A stretch of 64,000 nt of DNA, taken from the NCBI GenBank assembly GCA_947247005.1, contig OX365953.1, forward strand, positions 25,046,784 through 25,110,783. The letters are read 5' to 3'. The DNA is from Spisula solida. Lineage: Eukaryota > Mollusca > Bivalvia > Venerida > Mactridae. Positions 46,301 through 57,938 of the stretch are shown piece after piece (the first letter of the stretch is position 1; each line of letters starts with the position of its first letter). Made by a program: the position numbers and the translations under genes. The notes beneath the pieces were generated by a model. It did no database searches. It was given only the letters and a program-made list of their open reading frames with translations, and was not told where the DNA came from.

Positions 46301-49300
46301 AGAGGGAGTTGTTGTCATTAATGTTGTAGATGGCGTTGTCGTCGTTAATGTTGTAGATGGCGTTGTTGTCGTTGATGATGTAGAGGGCGCTGTCGTCGTT
46401 GATGTTATAGAGGGCGTTGTAGTCATTGGTGCAGTAGAGAGCGTTGTTGTCGTTGATGTTTTAGATGGCGTTGTTGTAGTTGATGTAGAAGGCGTTGTAG
46501 CCGTTAATGTTGTTGAGTGCACTGTAGTCGTTGATGTTTTAGATAGAGCTGTTGTCGTTGATATGGCAGAGGGCGTTGTTTTCGTTGATGTTGTAGAAGG
46601 CGTTGTAGTCGTTGATGTTGTAGAGAGCGTTGTAGTCATTGATGTTGTAGAGGGCGTTGTTGTCGTTGATGTTGTAGAGGGCGTTGTTGTCGTTGATGTT
46701 GTAGAGAACGTTGTTGTCGTTGATGTCGTAGAGGGCGTTGATGTTGTAGAGGGCGTTGTTGTCGTTAATGTTGTAGAGGGCGTTGTTGTCGTTGCTGTTG
46801 TAGATTGAGCTGTTGTCGTTGATGTTGTAGAGGGCGTTGTTGGCGTTGATGTTGTTGAGGGCGCTATTGTCGGTGATGTTGTAGAGTGCGTTGTGTTCGT
46901 TGATGTTGTAGATGGCGTTGTCGTCGTTGATGTTGAAGCAGGCGTTTTAGGCATTGGTGTTGTAGAGGGCATTGTTGTCGTTAATGTTGTAGAGGGCGTT
47001 GTTGTCGTTGCTGTTGTAGATTGAGCTGTTGTCGTTGATGTTGTAGAGGGCGTTGTTGGCGTTGATGTTGTTGAGGGCGCTATTGTCGGTGATGTTGTAG
47101 AGTGCGTTGTATTCGTTGATGTTGTAGATGGCGTTGTCGTCGTTGATGTTGAAGCAGGCGTTTTAGGCATTGATGTTGTAGAGGGCGTTGCTGTCGTTGA
47201 TGTTGTAGACGAAGTTGGTGTCATTAATGTTGTAGATGGCGTTGTCGTCGTTGATGTTGTAGATGGCGTTGTTGTCGTTGATATTGTAGAGGACGTTGTC
47301 GTCGTTGATTTTGTAGAGGACGTTGTCGTCGTTGATGTTGTAGATGGCGCTGATGTCGTTGATGTTGTAGATGCCGCTGTTGTCGTTGATGTTGTAGATG
47401 GCGTTGTTGTCGTTAATGTTGTAGAGGACATTGTTGCCTTTAATGTTGTAGATGCCGCTGTTGTCGTTGATGTTGTAGATGCCGCTGTTGTCGTCGATGT
47501 TGTAGATGGCGCTGTTGTCGTCGATGTTGTAGAGGGCGTTGTTATCGTAGATGTTGTAGAGAGCGTTGTTGTCGTTGATGTTGTAGAGGGCGTTGTTATC
47601 GTTGATGTTGTAGAGGGTGTTGGTGTCGTTGATGTTGTAGAGAGCGTTGTAGTCGTTGATGTTGTAGAGGGCGTTGTTATTGTTGATGTTGTAGAGGGCG
47701 TTGTTATCATTGTAGATGGCGTCGATGTTGTAGAGGCCGCTGTTGTCGTTGTAGATGGCGTCGATGTTGTAGAGGGCGCTGTTGTCGTTGCATCGATATA
47801 TACCGTTAGAGTAGCTGAAGATGTCATACCGTTGTCTCCTGTACACGTGACTGTAGCTGTAAATGTTCCTTTACTGAGAGACTGTTTCTGCGTTCGAATT
47901 TCATTTCCTGCGGACAATAAATTCGATATTATAATTGATGGGGTCATTTTCGCATTGGACAAGCTGTAAGGATACGCATTGCTTTCAAATATAGCAGTGG
48001 CAAAGGATATTTTCCAGCGTTAGCTGTCTAGCTTGATATTTAACCTCGTTTTGACCACTTCAAAAACCAATGAAACGTTTGCAAATAAATAATTAGTAAA
48101 AAGATACAGGAGCCTGAGAGGTAGGAATATGCTATACTCATCACAAAAGATACGGCGAAAAAAATACGTTTTGTTAAACATGTAAACAAAATTTACAATA
48201 GGTACACACAGAGATATGTTATTCGCGTTTCTCACGATACGAAGAGTATGCCATTACTAGCTGTTTGACCTTAAAGTGACCCGGGTCAAGTGAGCAGAGG
48301 ATATATAACTGTAATACCGCGCAATTTATTTTAGTAGCGAGTTTAGCTAAAAGGGTTCGCGTTCGTCTGCTCAGAATCGTATTGTGAGCAGATGGCCTCG
48401 AGTTCAAATCTCAGATGAGCCATTATTTTTCTGATTTTCTTTTTTCCCATTTTCGTTTTGTCTATAATTTCTACGTTTGTTTAAGTCCCGTTCTCAGACA
48501 TAATGCCTGCTTATGCCACATCTTCATTGAATATAAGTACACTTACCTGCTTTATTAACGCTGTTTATCTTTTTTTAAAGATATTTCTTGTTTTCTGCAG
48601 GTTTGAAATTTTGTTTCGCATTATGGTCGGGCAGTGGGCAGATAGAACTACGTTGTCGACATCGTCACCCATACTCGCGAATGTTACTTTATAAAAGCAT
48701 GTATGTAAGTATCGTTACAATTTTACCTACACGCAACAAAACTTATAAGTACACTTGTGTTTATTCACCCATAACTCGGTCGATACGGGTTTGATCTTGC
48801 TGAAATTTTCAACATAGGTAGTTTGGGTGTGTGGAATTACAATACGATTGATATTTTTAACATCTGATTACAATTGTCAAAAACAGAAAAAGCAAATGAA
48901 GACATCTACAGAATCTAAAGTCACACATTTTTGCCGTGTTTATCGGGCGATTGTCAGGTTGCTAATGCAGATATGTGCCCGCATTGCTAATAGAGTTCGT
49001 TTTCAAGTGTATGTTCTTACCATGGAGACACGAATAAAGAAAATAATGCTAAGAACAAAGCATAATTTAGGTTCAGAAATACCGACTTCACATTAAAAAT
49101 GCAATTTTGACATGGTTAACTCCCCTTGACCATTACAATAAAAAATATTCTTAAAATGTTGGGTGAAAACTTGAATTATTTTGAGTTTTTTGAAGCTGTC
49201 GATATATCTAAAATTCAAATATACAATACGTAAAAATAATTTGCACCTACGAGCAAATTTCTCGGTATTTTTATGGTTTTTGATGTTTCATGGTTCAATG

Positions 49301-52300
49301 AACCGCTGTTTTTCATTTTGATAAAAAAAACTTAAATTTATCAAACCCTGTGAAAGTCAATACCGTGTACACAAAATTTCATGCAAAAATAATAATAAAT
49401 AAAAAGTTCTAACGAAAAAACCACGTGTGTACTTATAAGATTTGCCGAGTGTATTTATTTCTCTGTATTCTTTCATTAGAGTATCCACCAGTAATTTAAA
49501 CACAGTTCAATCTCAGTCTTACCATTAAGTGATAGTGAAGGTGACGTGGTTCCTCCCTCCACGGTACATATATGACTGGTTGTGTCCGTACTACAGCCAT
49601 TTGATACTAGAAGTTCATAAATAACAACGTAACCCAACTTCTGATCAGCACTGTATATGAACGAAGCTGAAGGCAAGTTGTTCAACACTGGCCCCTGGAA
49701 TGTATACGAAGCTACATAATTTGCAATACGTTTAACTCCATGATTAAGGTGGCACATCCGAATTTCCCTAGTGGAAGTTCTTTAAAAAAACTGGATTATT
49801 ATACTCGTTATCTGTATCGTTTGACTGATCACATTGCAAAATCGAATACGTTACTATGTGATACTGGACTGGACTAATGTAATCTCGTATATTGCGAAGG
49901 TACACATGACACATTTCTAATAGTTCGCGCATGCGCGCTGAATACAAATAAGGATACATACATACCGTATCTATAACCGTAACTGTCAGAGTGCCTGTGT
50001 TGGAGTTAGAACTTACATCGACAGCAGAAAACGAAAGTACCTCTGAATGACCAGTTGTTAGGCAATCCTTTACCAGTAAAGAATCTGAAATATTGATGAT
50101 GATAACAAGTTACCGTACTGCGAGACCATCGTACAATCGACACCACCATGTAGTGTTATATCGTCATTTTGTTACAGACGTCAAAATTTCTAAACAAAAA
50201 GCCCCAACAGAAACTAGCAAACTTGTGTCTGTGAATGCCACCTACCATAATGTTTAAGAAAATCATACTGTTGAAAATTTCCGTTGGGGAGCAGGGTCAA
50301 TTGTCAGCTCAATGTATAATATGTTTCTGTAACAATTACCGCAGTCACCCAAAATAGTATCTGTTGCGGATGCTTCATGTAGTACACCACGAACTACATA
50401 CACATACCTTAAATGCAATTGCATAGATTTGGTTGTGACCTATACATAAACTTAGCGGCATTAACAACGCAACATTTAACACTTAACAAATCTTATATGA
50501 CATTGTATGGATGTATTATATTAACCCTTGGATCAAATTTTAAAATTGTTAACTTACTTTTTAGGGAATTTAGGGGGTTAGGACAAAGTGTTACATCAGT
50601 TTTACTGTTGTAACTAGGTCATTCATTGTGGGCATTCAGTCTTTTGATTGCTGATACTAGTTCGTTCGGCTTTTTGACAGCTGGAACTAGAGCGGCTCTT
50701 TGCTCGTTCAGTTGTGTGGGTTGAAACTACGTGTTTCGGCCTTTTTGCTGTCGAAACTTGGTTCTTTAACCTGGGATTACTAATTGTTCAAAGTATGTCA
50801 CTCGGCTATGTGCATTTGGATTATATGTGTTTGAGAATTATTTTTTGCTGTTGAAATGTGGTTATTAAACCTGGGATTACTAATTATCCAAAGTAGGACA
50901 TTCGGCTGAGGGGCATTCGGATTGTATATGTTCGAGAAGTCCTATTTGCTGCTTAACCGTGGCTATTTAACCTGGGATTACTAATTGTTTATAGTAGGTT
51001 AATCAGTTGGGGTGTAATTCGGTTTTTTTGAGCTGGGTCGTTCTACTGTTGCGCTCGGCATATTCTAGTGTGCCATCTGGCTGGTGCGTTGGACTTGAAA
51101 CTGGGTTATCCGGCTGGGGGTTGAAACTATGTCATTTAGCTGAAACCTTGACTTTCAGCTTTTTATACTGTTTGTCTACTTTAAAGGACTTCTGAAAGCT
51201 AAAAAATAGAATGGTATTTGAGCCATTTTACTGTTCAAACTAGGTCATTCAGCTTGGGCATTCAGCTTTTTGATTGCTGAAACTGGTTCATTTAAAATTA
51301 CGACAGCATGGGCATGGGAGGATCATAAGTTGTTTAGTTGGGCATTGTGTCTTGTATGTTTTTTATGTTTTCTGCGCTTGGCTAGTTCAGGTGGGCATTA
51401 TGCCTTGTGTGTTGTTTTATGTTTTCTGTGCTCGGCTAGTTCAGGTGGGCATTATGCCTTGTGTGTTGTTTTATGTTTTCTGTGCTCGGCTGGTTAAGTT
51501 GAGTCCTGCCTTTCCTGTCTGACTTAATACTATCTTTTTGTTCAGTACTGAAAACAACTTTAAGTTAATTATACTTACGGTCATCTGTGTTTGAAAGTTC
51601 AAATCTTGTAGATGATGTTGTCATAGTAACAATGACGTTAACGTCGTCATTTGTGTTAATGATGTAGGCGACATCACCCACAGCAAGACTGCTACTGACA
51701 TCAATACTGGTGTCTAGATCAGTGAACCATACCCCATACACTGAAATAATATGACCATTAACGTATCTTTAATAATTTACATCAATCAGAAAAAATGGCC
51801 TAGGTAAACATAGACACATACATGTTTAATAAATAAATGTAGTTTTATTTCAAAATCCAGAAGGTCGTTGATCGATGAGGAAAACATTTTTACATATTAA
51901 AATCATGGTGACAAATGTACAGTTATCAATTGCATAATACATACATTATATCTATGCATAAATATACTCTCACACGCACACATATAGCTTAAGTATCATA
52001 CATACAGACCAAAATCAAAATTTTCCATAACTGTAATGAGATCTTACGAAGCAGCGATCATTAAGCCATTGTAATATTTGCAACAAACTCAGGAAAATAG
52101 TACATTGTAAACTAAAGTAAATGTTTGCAAAATACATTATTCAGCTAAACATCTTAATATACATACATGTAATATAGTACAATACTATTATTTCAGTATC
52201 CGTTTCCTTTGTGTATTTTGGTTTTTTTAAACGTCATGTCTCAACATTCGTTTTTAATAAAAGGCGATTGATTCACCTAACCACTTTTCTTCGACTCTAT

Positions 52301-52736
52301 TCTAACCTTCACTACCCTTCCACAAGAAGCCAGCAGAACTTCTCAGCATTATAGAGGAAAATGTTTATGACGTGCCGCGACCGGAAATCGAACGGGAATC
52401 GCCGGGTTGCAAATCTAGCACACCAAACGCTCAACTACGAATGCGGCATGTTCGTTTCGTTGTTTGTAATTCAGATCCGAGACACGAGCCATTTTATATA
52501 TGTAAGTACTGAACTTAAACCCGTCTTGCGTGACAATGGTATATTGTTGCTTGCAGCGGAGCTAGTAATTAAGTACAAGTTTGTTTGATGGTCGCCGTAT
52601 ACTATTTAAAAAATGTTAATAAACATCAAATAATTTTAAGACACCAAAAAGAAATAATATGCCAACTTTTTAAAAACAGTAAGCACTCACCGCTAGTCAC
52701 TGAGAGTAAATTAAGCCACAAATATACCAATGACAT
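43302..52736 (-). CDS. Cadherin-like, mucin-stalk single-pass membrane protein (six exons)
   Basis: Coding exons on the minus strand: 52736-52691, 51740-51579, 50084-49966, 49694-49523, 47907-44463 and 43416 to 43302. All introns are GT-AG and every junction phase agrees. The product is ~1,352 residues. Residues 1-18 are a signal peptide (MSLVYLWLNLLSVTS...). About 20-110 and 110-205 are two cadherin-like beta domains, with 'GTLTVTVIDTGPVLNNLP' at the boundary and 'GTFTATVTC...SATLTVYI' closing the second. About 205-1265 is Thr/Ser/Pro mucin built on a 9-residue PSTTSTTTT-type unit. Residues 1280-1301 are a transmembrane helix ('AIAIPSIALVSAVGIVIA'), followed by a basic/Cys stop (RKLCQCGGK) and a short acidic tail. 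The last exon either reads to TAA at 43304-43302 or is spliced again at the GTAAAT at 43333. It probably acts as a heavily O-glycosylated cell-surface protein; its ligand is unknown. Reading through the GTATGT at 44462 would give an artefactual tail. Confidence 0.8.
43842..44024. mobile_element. Possible MITE inside the mucin-gene intron
   Basis: 'GCGCAGTCACACTCC' and the inverse of 'gcaatgtgatcatcgc' form weak inverted ends around a GC-richer interior. Low certainty. Confidence 0.3.
44830..47790. repeat. Coding minisatellite of the mucin stalk (27-bp unit with higher-order repeats)
   Basis: On the plus strand the unit is GTTGTTGTCGTTGATGTTGT plus AGAGGGC (27 bp, 9 codons on the minus strand). 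Two higher-order repeats are visible. A 288-bp block is repeated at about 45550-45840 and 45840-46130 (for example 'gtagtgggcgttgtagcc' ending at 45840 and 46128). A 216-bp block occurs with 'attgagctgttgtcg' at 46804 and 47020. The reading frame is preserved throughout. The long antisense frame (44883-46808 plus) is a by-product of the stop-free unit. Confidence 0.9.
48335..48425 (+). ncRNA. tRNA-like sequence in the mucin-gene intron
   Basis: An A-like box TAGCTAAAAGG, a long anticodon-type stem (CTGCTCA...TGAGCAG), a B-like box GAGTTCAAATC and a following ATTTTT. The terminal stem is not formed. No facing partner was found. Confidence 0.35.
50630..51530. repeat. T-rich dispersed repeat, tandem-amplified, in the mucin-gene intron
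   Basis: From about 50765 three ~105-115 bp units each begin 'cctgggattactaattNttc'. From 51380 a 54-bp unit ('ggctagttcaggtgggcatt' + 34 bases) is repeated about 2.5 times, then 'gagtcctgcctttcctgtct'. It belongs to the family seen at 21490, 21950, 30395 and (inverted) 32140. Confidence 0.8.
52373..52448 (-). ncRNA. 76-nt tRNA-like pseudogene
   Basis: On the minus strand the ends TGCCGC and GCGGCA form a six-pair terminal stem exactly 76 nt apart, the length of a tRNA. Inside are TAGTTGAGCG (A-like) and CGTTCGATTTCC (B-like). The T-stem does not pair in the canonical register, so it is not a functional tRNA by eye. It lies in the first intron of the mucin gene. Confidence 0.4.
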
Positions 52737-53420
52737 ATTTTCTTCAACTATTTTAAATAATTCATTTAAAAAAGGCAATGTTTAGTATTGTCCATTCACA
52801 TTATGAACTACATTCTGTACATAACTGCATGATAATAAATAATGTGAATATAGAAAGCATTATTTGTCAGCATTTTTTTTCGTAAGTTTCACCAAACAAA
52901 ACTATGGGCTTATTACGTATTTTTACTTAACTTTGAAATGAGGCCCTTATACCGTTTTATAAAAGAGTGTCTACTCTGTATTTCTCAGATAAATTTTAGA
53001 GTTTATTTTCAAATACAATAGGCATATACAATCCATGAGCACACTAATGTTCAACACCATCTATAAGTGAGCGGTCAAATTTCGTTGGCTTAGAATAGGA
53101 AGGTCTAATACAAAATCGATATTTTGGAAAACAAGAAATAACTGTCAGAAAACTACTCTTTACGTATGGAAAAACAAGCTTTTGAAACTTCAGTTTGGTC
53201 AGTATGACCACCTCCGATTTTCATGAAAATAGGCTCATAAGAAGCGCCTTGAGGTAGATATTTCAAAAATGCACGAGTTAATAAGGCTTCTAATTCAAAG
53301 CCAGCAATCTACAAGTACATGCAACAAATTCTTTACAATTTGACAATATCTGATCTGTGTTAGACAATGAACTAGGATTCCCCGCCCCATCACCACCGCA
53401 ATTGCCACAAGAATCCTGGG
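52737..53420. other. 5' flank of the mucin gene
   Basis: Sequence upstream of the mucin ATG. No clear TATA box could be singled out. AT-rich with no gene. Confidence 0.35.
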
Positions 53421-53890
53421 CCCGTATTCATAAAGCACCTACGGGAAAAATATCCCTTGGGTAGGTAGATTTCCCTTAGTTTTAATATGAATTTCCTAAG
53501 TTTTTGTTTATTTACCTTAGATATCTGAAAAATCCTTAGGTCTTATTTATAAAGCACCTTAGGGTATTTTTCCTTAACGTGAACAATTTTCTCCTTAGAT
53601 TTCTAAGGTACCTCGTTTGTATATTACATTACAGTCAGAACTCGATACAACGACGCTGTTCGTTTCCAAGAAAAATGTCGTTGTAACGAATACTAGTATG
53701 TCAGTATACTGAAATGATACAAAGAGCGTTTAAATACTTTTGTCCCCAAATATGATGTCGGTATAATGAATTTGTCAGTATATCGGATGTCGTTATAATG
53801 AGTCCTGACAGTACTGAGGGAAAATATAAGGAAAGCGTCTAAAAGTGTAATACTCTTAGGAAAAACGGGTCCTAAGTTTATGTCCAAGTT
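53421..53890. mobile_element. 'Cttag'-rich element interrupted by a TA-flanked MITE
   Basis: The flanks (53421-53625 and 53815-53890) are rich in 'ccttaggt', 'cctaag' and 'gtattcataaagcacct', as in short 'cccgtattcataaagc' elements. The interruption is the 53632-53812 element, suggesting nested insertion. Confidence 0.45.
53632..53812. mobile_element. 181-bp MITE with TA-CAGTCAG ends
   Basis: Left TA-CAGTCAGAACTCGATACAA and right ...GTTATAATGAGTCCTGACAG-TA are inverse copies with TA on both sides, the arrangement of Tc1/mariner-derived MITEs. The interior repeats 'gtcgttNtaacga'-type motifs. Confidence 0.7.
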
Positions 53891-54878
53891 GTATATAACC
53901 CCGCATCGCCTCATAGGCATCGATCGTGATGCCATTTTAATGTTACAATAACATCAAATTTAAGTTTTGATATACTTTTCCACTTCAGACTAAATCATGT
54001 CATTAAATAAAAATTCTATAAAGTGGTTACGGTTTGTGATATATAATACCTTTAATGGTTTGAGAAGGTTCTAATTGCCTTTGAAGAATAGGCGAACTAA
54101 GTACTCATAAGAAATAAATGATGTCAAGTTAAGAGACTCTATTAACACTTATTAGGTGAATTGAAATCTTCTTTTCATCTAACATATAGTTACATACTAT
54201 GCCAAACGGAATATTTTAACAGTTACAGACAATTGGAATTTTGACATCTTTTAAATACGATGTCGTTCGTAAGCACCCGGTGTCGTAAGTTCAGTATCGT
54301 TGCTTTGATGAAAACGGCCTGAGCAAATAGTAAAACGCACTGATCCAATACAGCCGCGAGCCAATGAATACGTTATTAATTAAAACTCATAGTCAATATT
54401 GACGGCGCATTAGCATTCGCAAAAAAGGCAATTACATTTAACACAGTCAGTTTATTTAAATCGGTTACCTGTTTACAAACAAGGTTATATCATATAGAGG
54501 GGATCGACCACGAGTTGTCAATTGATATAAACTTATATTAAACGAGTTTAGAGCCGGTAATTATAACGTATCTTAGTAGAAAACTAAGAATTGTCTTAAA
54601 ATTTTAAAAGTTAATTTACAGTATTAGCTAAATAGTGTTATCCAGATTAAATTCGCTGGCTTAGCATTAGAAGGTCGTAAGTACAAAATCAATATTTGAG
54701 AAAACAAGAAAAAACTGACTGAACACTACTCTTTACTTATGAAAAAACAAGCATTTTAACTTCAGTTTAATCAACATGACCATTTCATATTCTCATGAAA
54801 ATAGGCTCATAAGAAGCGCCTTGAGATACAGATTTCAATCATGCATGAGTCTTATAAGGGTCGTACATACTACCTACT

Positions 54879-55191
54879 AATGCTAGGGTCACAAAGCTCG
54901 TACGATATCCGTACGAATTTATCAACTCATACGAGTTCATAATTTGAAATCCTAACGGTTTTTGTGTATTCGTAGCGTCTGGTCACAACTCGTACGGACC
55001 ACGAACGATCTATATAGATGCACTGGAAAGATATCCGTACGATGCTCGTACGAGTTAAGAAAAGCCGTACGATGCTCGTACGAGTCTTCGGTGTCCGTAC
55101 GGGCTACGTACGGACGCCGTGCGAGTTTACAAAAATCAACTCGTACGGAGCTCGTAAGGAGCTCGTAGGGCAAATGTGGCCTTAGCATTAC
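54879..55191. mobile_element. CGTACG-rich MITE, copy 5 (full length)
   Basis: TAATGCTAGGGTCACAAAGC at the left mirrors TGTGGCCTTAGCATTA at the right. The interior carries a series of CGTACG hexamers and 'gagctcgtaaggagctcgta'. Reference copy for the family. Confidence 0.8.
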
Positions 55192-55880
55192 GACCTTCTA
55201 ATTCTAAGACAGCAAATTCTTTACATAGATTTTAAGCATTTGTAGAGAGCTACTATCATCACTAAGCAAACATGAGCTATTCTTCCATTTACGGGAAATA
55301 TGTGCATTGCAAATTTTCGACTTGAGTCAAAATATCTAAGTTTTACACTTAGATGCCTTATAACCACCAGCCCTGGAAATTCTATTCAGCGAGCCTTTGT
55401 CAGGTCATTCACATGATGGATCAACAAAGCTTTGGTTCGACAAAGAAAATTAAACGTATTTTGTAACGCATATTTGTGATCTTTTGTATGGTGCAAGTCC
55501 TTATAGCATTGTGAATGTGCACCGTGTACTAGTCTGCATACAATTGATAAATGATTAATATTTGGAATTAGAATTTAATTGTGAATTGAGTGTATTCGTA
55601 TGATGAAATAGGTTTTTGTTTGCTTTTGTTAAAACCCCGTGTTGTGTATTTACAATATACTTCAAAATGTAATGTGATATCTTTATTTTGATTGCTTGAT
55701 TTTGGGGATAAAAACTCAAGGCACTTAATAATAATAATAATAATAACTTTATTTTCCGATTATATACCCATTAAACCTAGGACTTATCTCCCATGGGGTC
55801 ATCTAACAAAACAAGTAATTGAGAATTGCAAGCGATACAAAAGTCCCCTACCGGTTTAAGGCCATTTTCAATTTTTACTT
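55192..55880. other. Intergenic
   Basis: A short (TAA)n run at about 55726-55745; no gene. Confidence 0.45.
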
Positions 55881-55884
55881 ACAC

Positions 55885-55980
55885 ATACATCACCGCCTCG
55901 ATAGCGTTGTGGTAGAGCGTCCGCGTCGAATGAGACAGGTCCTAGTTTGGATCTTGGGGAGCATAAAAAGGGTATACATG
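55885..55980 (+). mobile_element. tRNA-derived SINE head, degenerate
   Basis: 'CCGCCTCGATAGCGTTGTGG' with A box TAGCGTTGTGG at 55902-55912, and a B-like 'agtttggatcttgg' downstream. Confidence 0.4.
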
Positions 55981-56187
55981 GTTCTAGACATAGATGACAC
56001 CAAAATGAGATGCCAATACTGATTGGTGGTTCGTAAGATAGAAATTCACACAAAATGCTCCCATATAATTATACTTAGCCTAATCATCATGTTTTTCTCC
56101 TACATTTACAGGTTGGTAAACTATGTCTAAACATGAAAACATTTCGTTGTCTAGGTCATCTTCTGGTAGTGGAATATATATGCTCGT

Positions 56188-56264
56188 GTGGCCTCAGTAG
56201 CTCAATGGTTTGCGCGCTTGGCGTCTAATCTGGCGACACGGATTCATATCCGGGTGGAGGCACA
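56188..56264 (+). ncRNA. tRNA-like head of a SINE-like element
   Basis: A box TAGCTCAATGG at 56198-56208, B-like GGATTCATATCC at 56240-56251, and terminal GCCTC/GAGGC pairing. It is followed by 'ctggcaaataaaggctgagc', so a tRNA-derived SINE is likelier than a tRNA gene. Confidence 0.45.
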
Positions 56265-56485
56265 CGTATATATGCCTGCCATATTTCAGCAGAAAGCTGA
56301 CTGGCAAATAAAGGCTGAGCTCGGCATATACGATCATACGTACTAGTGCGGGTTCTAAACTGGATGGCCCGATGTGGGTATGCGTGTGTGCGTATGTATA
56401 ATGTATATATTTATCTTGATCTATTTAAGTATCTATGTGTATTTATGTCAGTTTGTATCAGTCCTAATATAATTGATTATGAATT

Positions 56486-57240
56486 GTGAATGGTTGTGTG
56501 TATGTTTGTGTATGTATTGTGAATGGTTGTGTGTATGTTTGTGTATGTATTGTGAATGGTTGTGTGTATGTTTGTGTATGTATTGTGAATGGTTGTGTGT
56601 ATGTTTGTGTATGTATTGTGAATGGTTGTGTGTATGTTTGTGTATGTATTGTGAATGGTTGTGTGTATGTTTGTGTATGGATTGTGAATGGTTGTGTGTA
56701 TGTTTGTGTATGTATTGTGAATGGTTGTGTGTATGTTTGTGTATGTATTGTGAATGGTTGTGTGTATGTTTGTGTATGAATTGTGAATGGTTGTGTGTAT
56801 GTTTGTGTATGAATTGTGAATGGTTGTGTGTATGTTTGTGTATGTATTGTGAATGGTTGTGTGTATGTTTGTGTATGAATTGTGAATGGTTGTGTGTATG
56901 TTTGTGTATGTATTGTGAATGGTTGTGTGTATGTTTGTGTATAAATTGTGAATGGTTGTGTGTATGTTTGTGTATGAATTGTGAATGGTTGTGTGTATGT
57001 TTGTGTATGTATTGTGAATGGTTGTGTGTATGTTTGTGTATGTATTGTGAATGGTTGTGTGTATGTTTGTGTATGAATTGTGAATGGTTGTGTGTATGTT
57101 TGTGTATGAATTGTGAATGGTTGTGTGTATGTTTGTGTATGTATTGTGAATGGTTGTGTGTATGTTTGTGTATGTATTGTGAATGGTTGTGTGTATGTTT
57201 GTGTATGTATTGTGAATGGTTGTGTGTATGTTTGTGTATA
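56486..57240. repeat. 33-bp minisatellite, ~23 units
   Basis: The unit TGTGAATGGTTGTGTGTATG + TTTGTGTATGTAT is repeated with almost no indels; the variable position is T/A/G in 'tatgNattg'. The 33-bp period keeps several frames open on both strands, creating spurious 250-270 codon ORFs. Confidence 0.97.
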
Positions 57241-57760
57241 TGAATACATATATCCTAGTATGCAACTTACATGCATGTTTGTGATATATTATATCCATAC
57301 TGTATTGATATAGTACGGAGAACGTGACACAATTCTCGACCTTCTATTAGCCGTATTTCACAGCTGATTTATTGTCTATATTTGAAACCCCGGTTGTAGT
57401 TTTAAAGTTTATTTTCGTCTCATCAATACAAATACAAATAAAACACAATTACATATATCAAACTAAAACATAGAATTGTATTGCCATTCTAATAAAGTTT
57501 ATTATTAATTTAAAAAGTAACCCGTCATCTTAAAAAAAATAATTTTAAATAATCTACACATTAAAACTGCCACAATGGGTCAATATCGCAATCGTTCAAC
57601 TTACAACCAGTTAAAATTTTATTAATCCATTTCTGTCCAATTCATTTTAAATCATTTTCACAAATAGTAAATGGGTATGTTGTACAACAAAGTGATATCT
57701 TACTCAGTGCAAAATTTGCGTTTTAATGTTAATATCCGGTTTTCAAATCTTGGCAATAAC

Positions 57761-57862
57761 TATTGCAATAGTATCGCAATAGTTTCCAGCAATACAATAG
57801 TATCGCAATAGTTTCCAGCAATACAATAGTATCGCAATAGTTTCCAGCAATACAATAGTATC
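57761..57862. repeat. 29-bp tandem repeat, ~3.5 units
   Basis: The unit is GCAATACAATAGTATCGCAA + TAGTTTCCA. Confidence 0.9.
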
Positions 57863-57938
57863 ACAATAGTACTTTCAGCAATATCAATTGAATTGCAATA
57901 GTCAAACATGGACCCAATAGTCACCCTTATTAGTATGG

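Noticed and set aside
44883..46808. 641-codon plus-strand ORF rich in Val/Asp/Glu
   Set aside because: It is the antisense of the mucin repeat. The 27-bp unit lacks stops on this strand, while the minus strand has splice sites, a signal peptide and a TM segment.
47163..47846. 227-codon minus-strand ORF rich in Asn/Tyr/Ile
   Set aside because: Shifted frame of the same mucin repeat; the true frame joins the flanking exons in phase.
47908..47962. Extension of the mucin exon upstream as coding N-terminus
   Set aside because: It would begin at TTG, and a good acceptor (TTGTCCGCAG) at 47908 joins the upstream cadherin-like exon in phase, completing the domain.
56464..57298. Long ORFs of 256-273 codons on both strands
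   Set aside because: Produced by the 33-bp minisatellite; all are perfect 11-residue repeats without flanking coding sequence.
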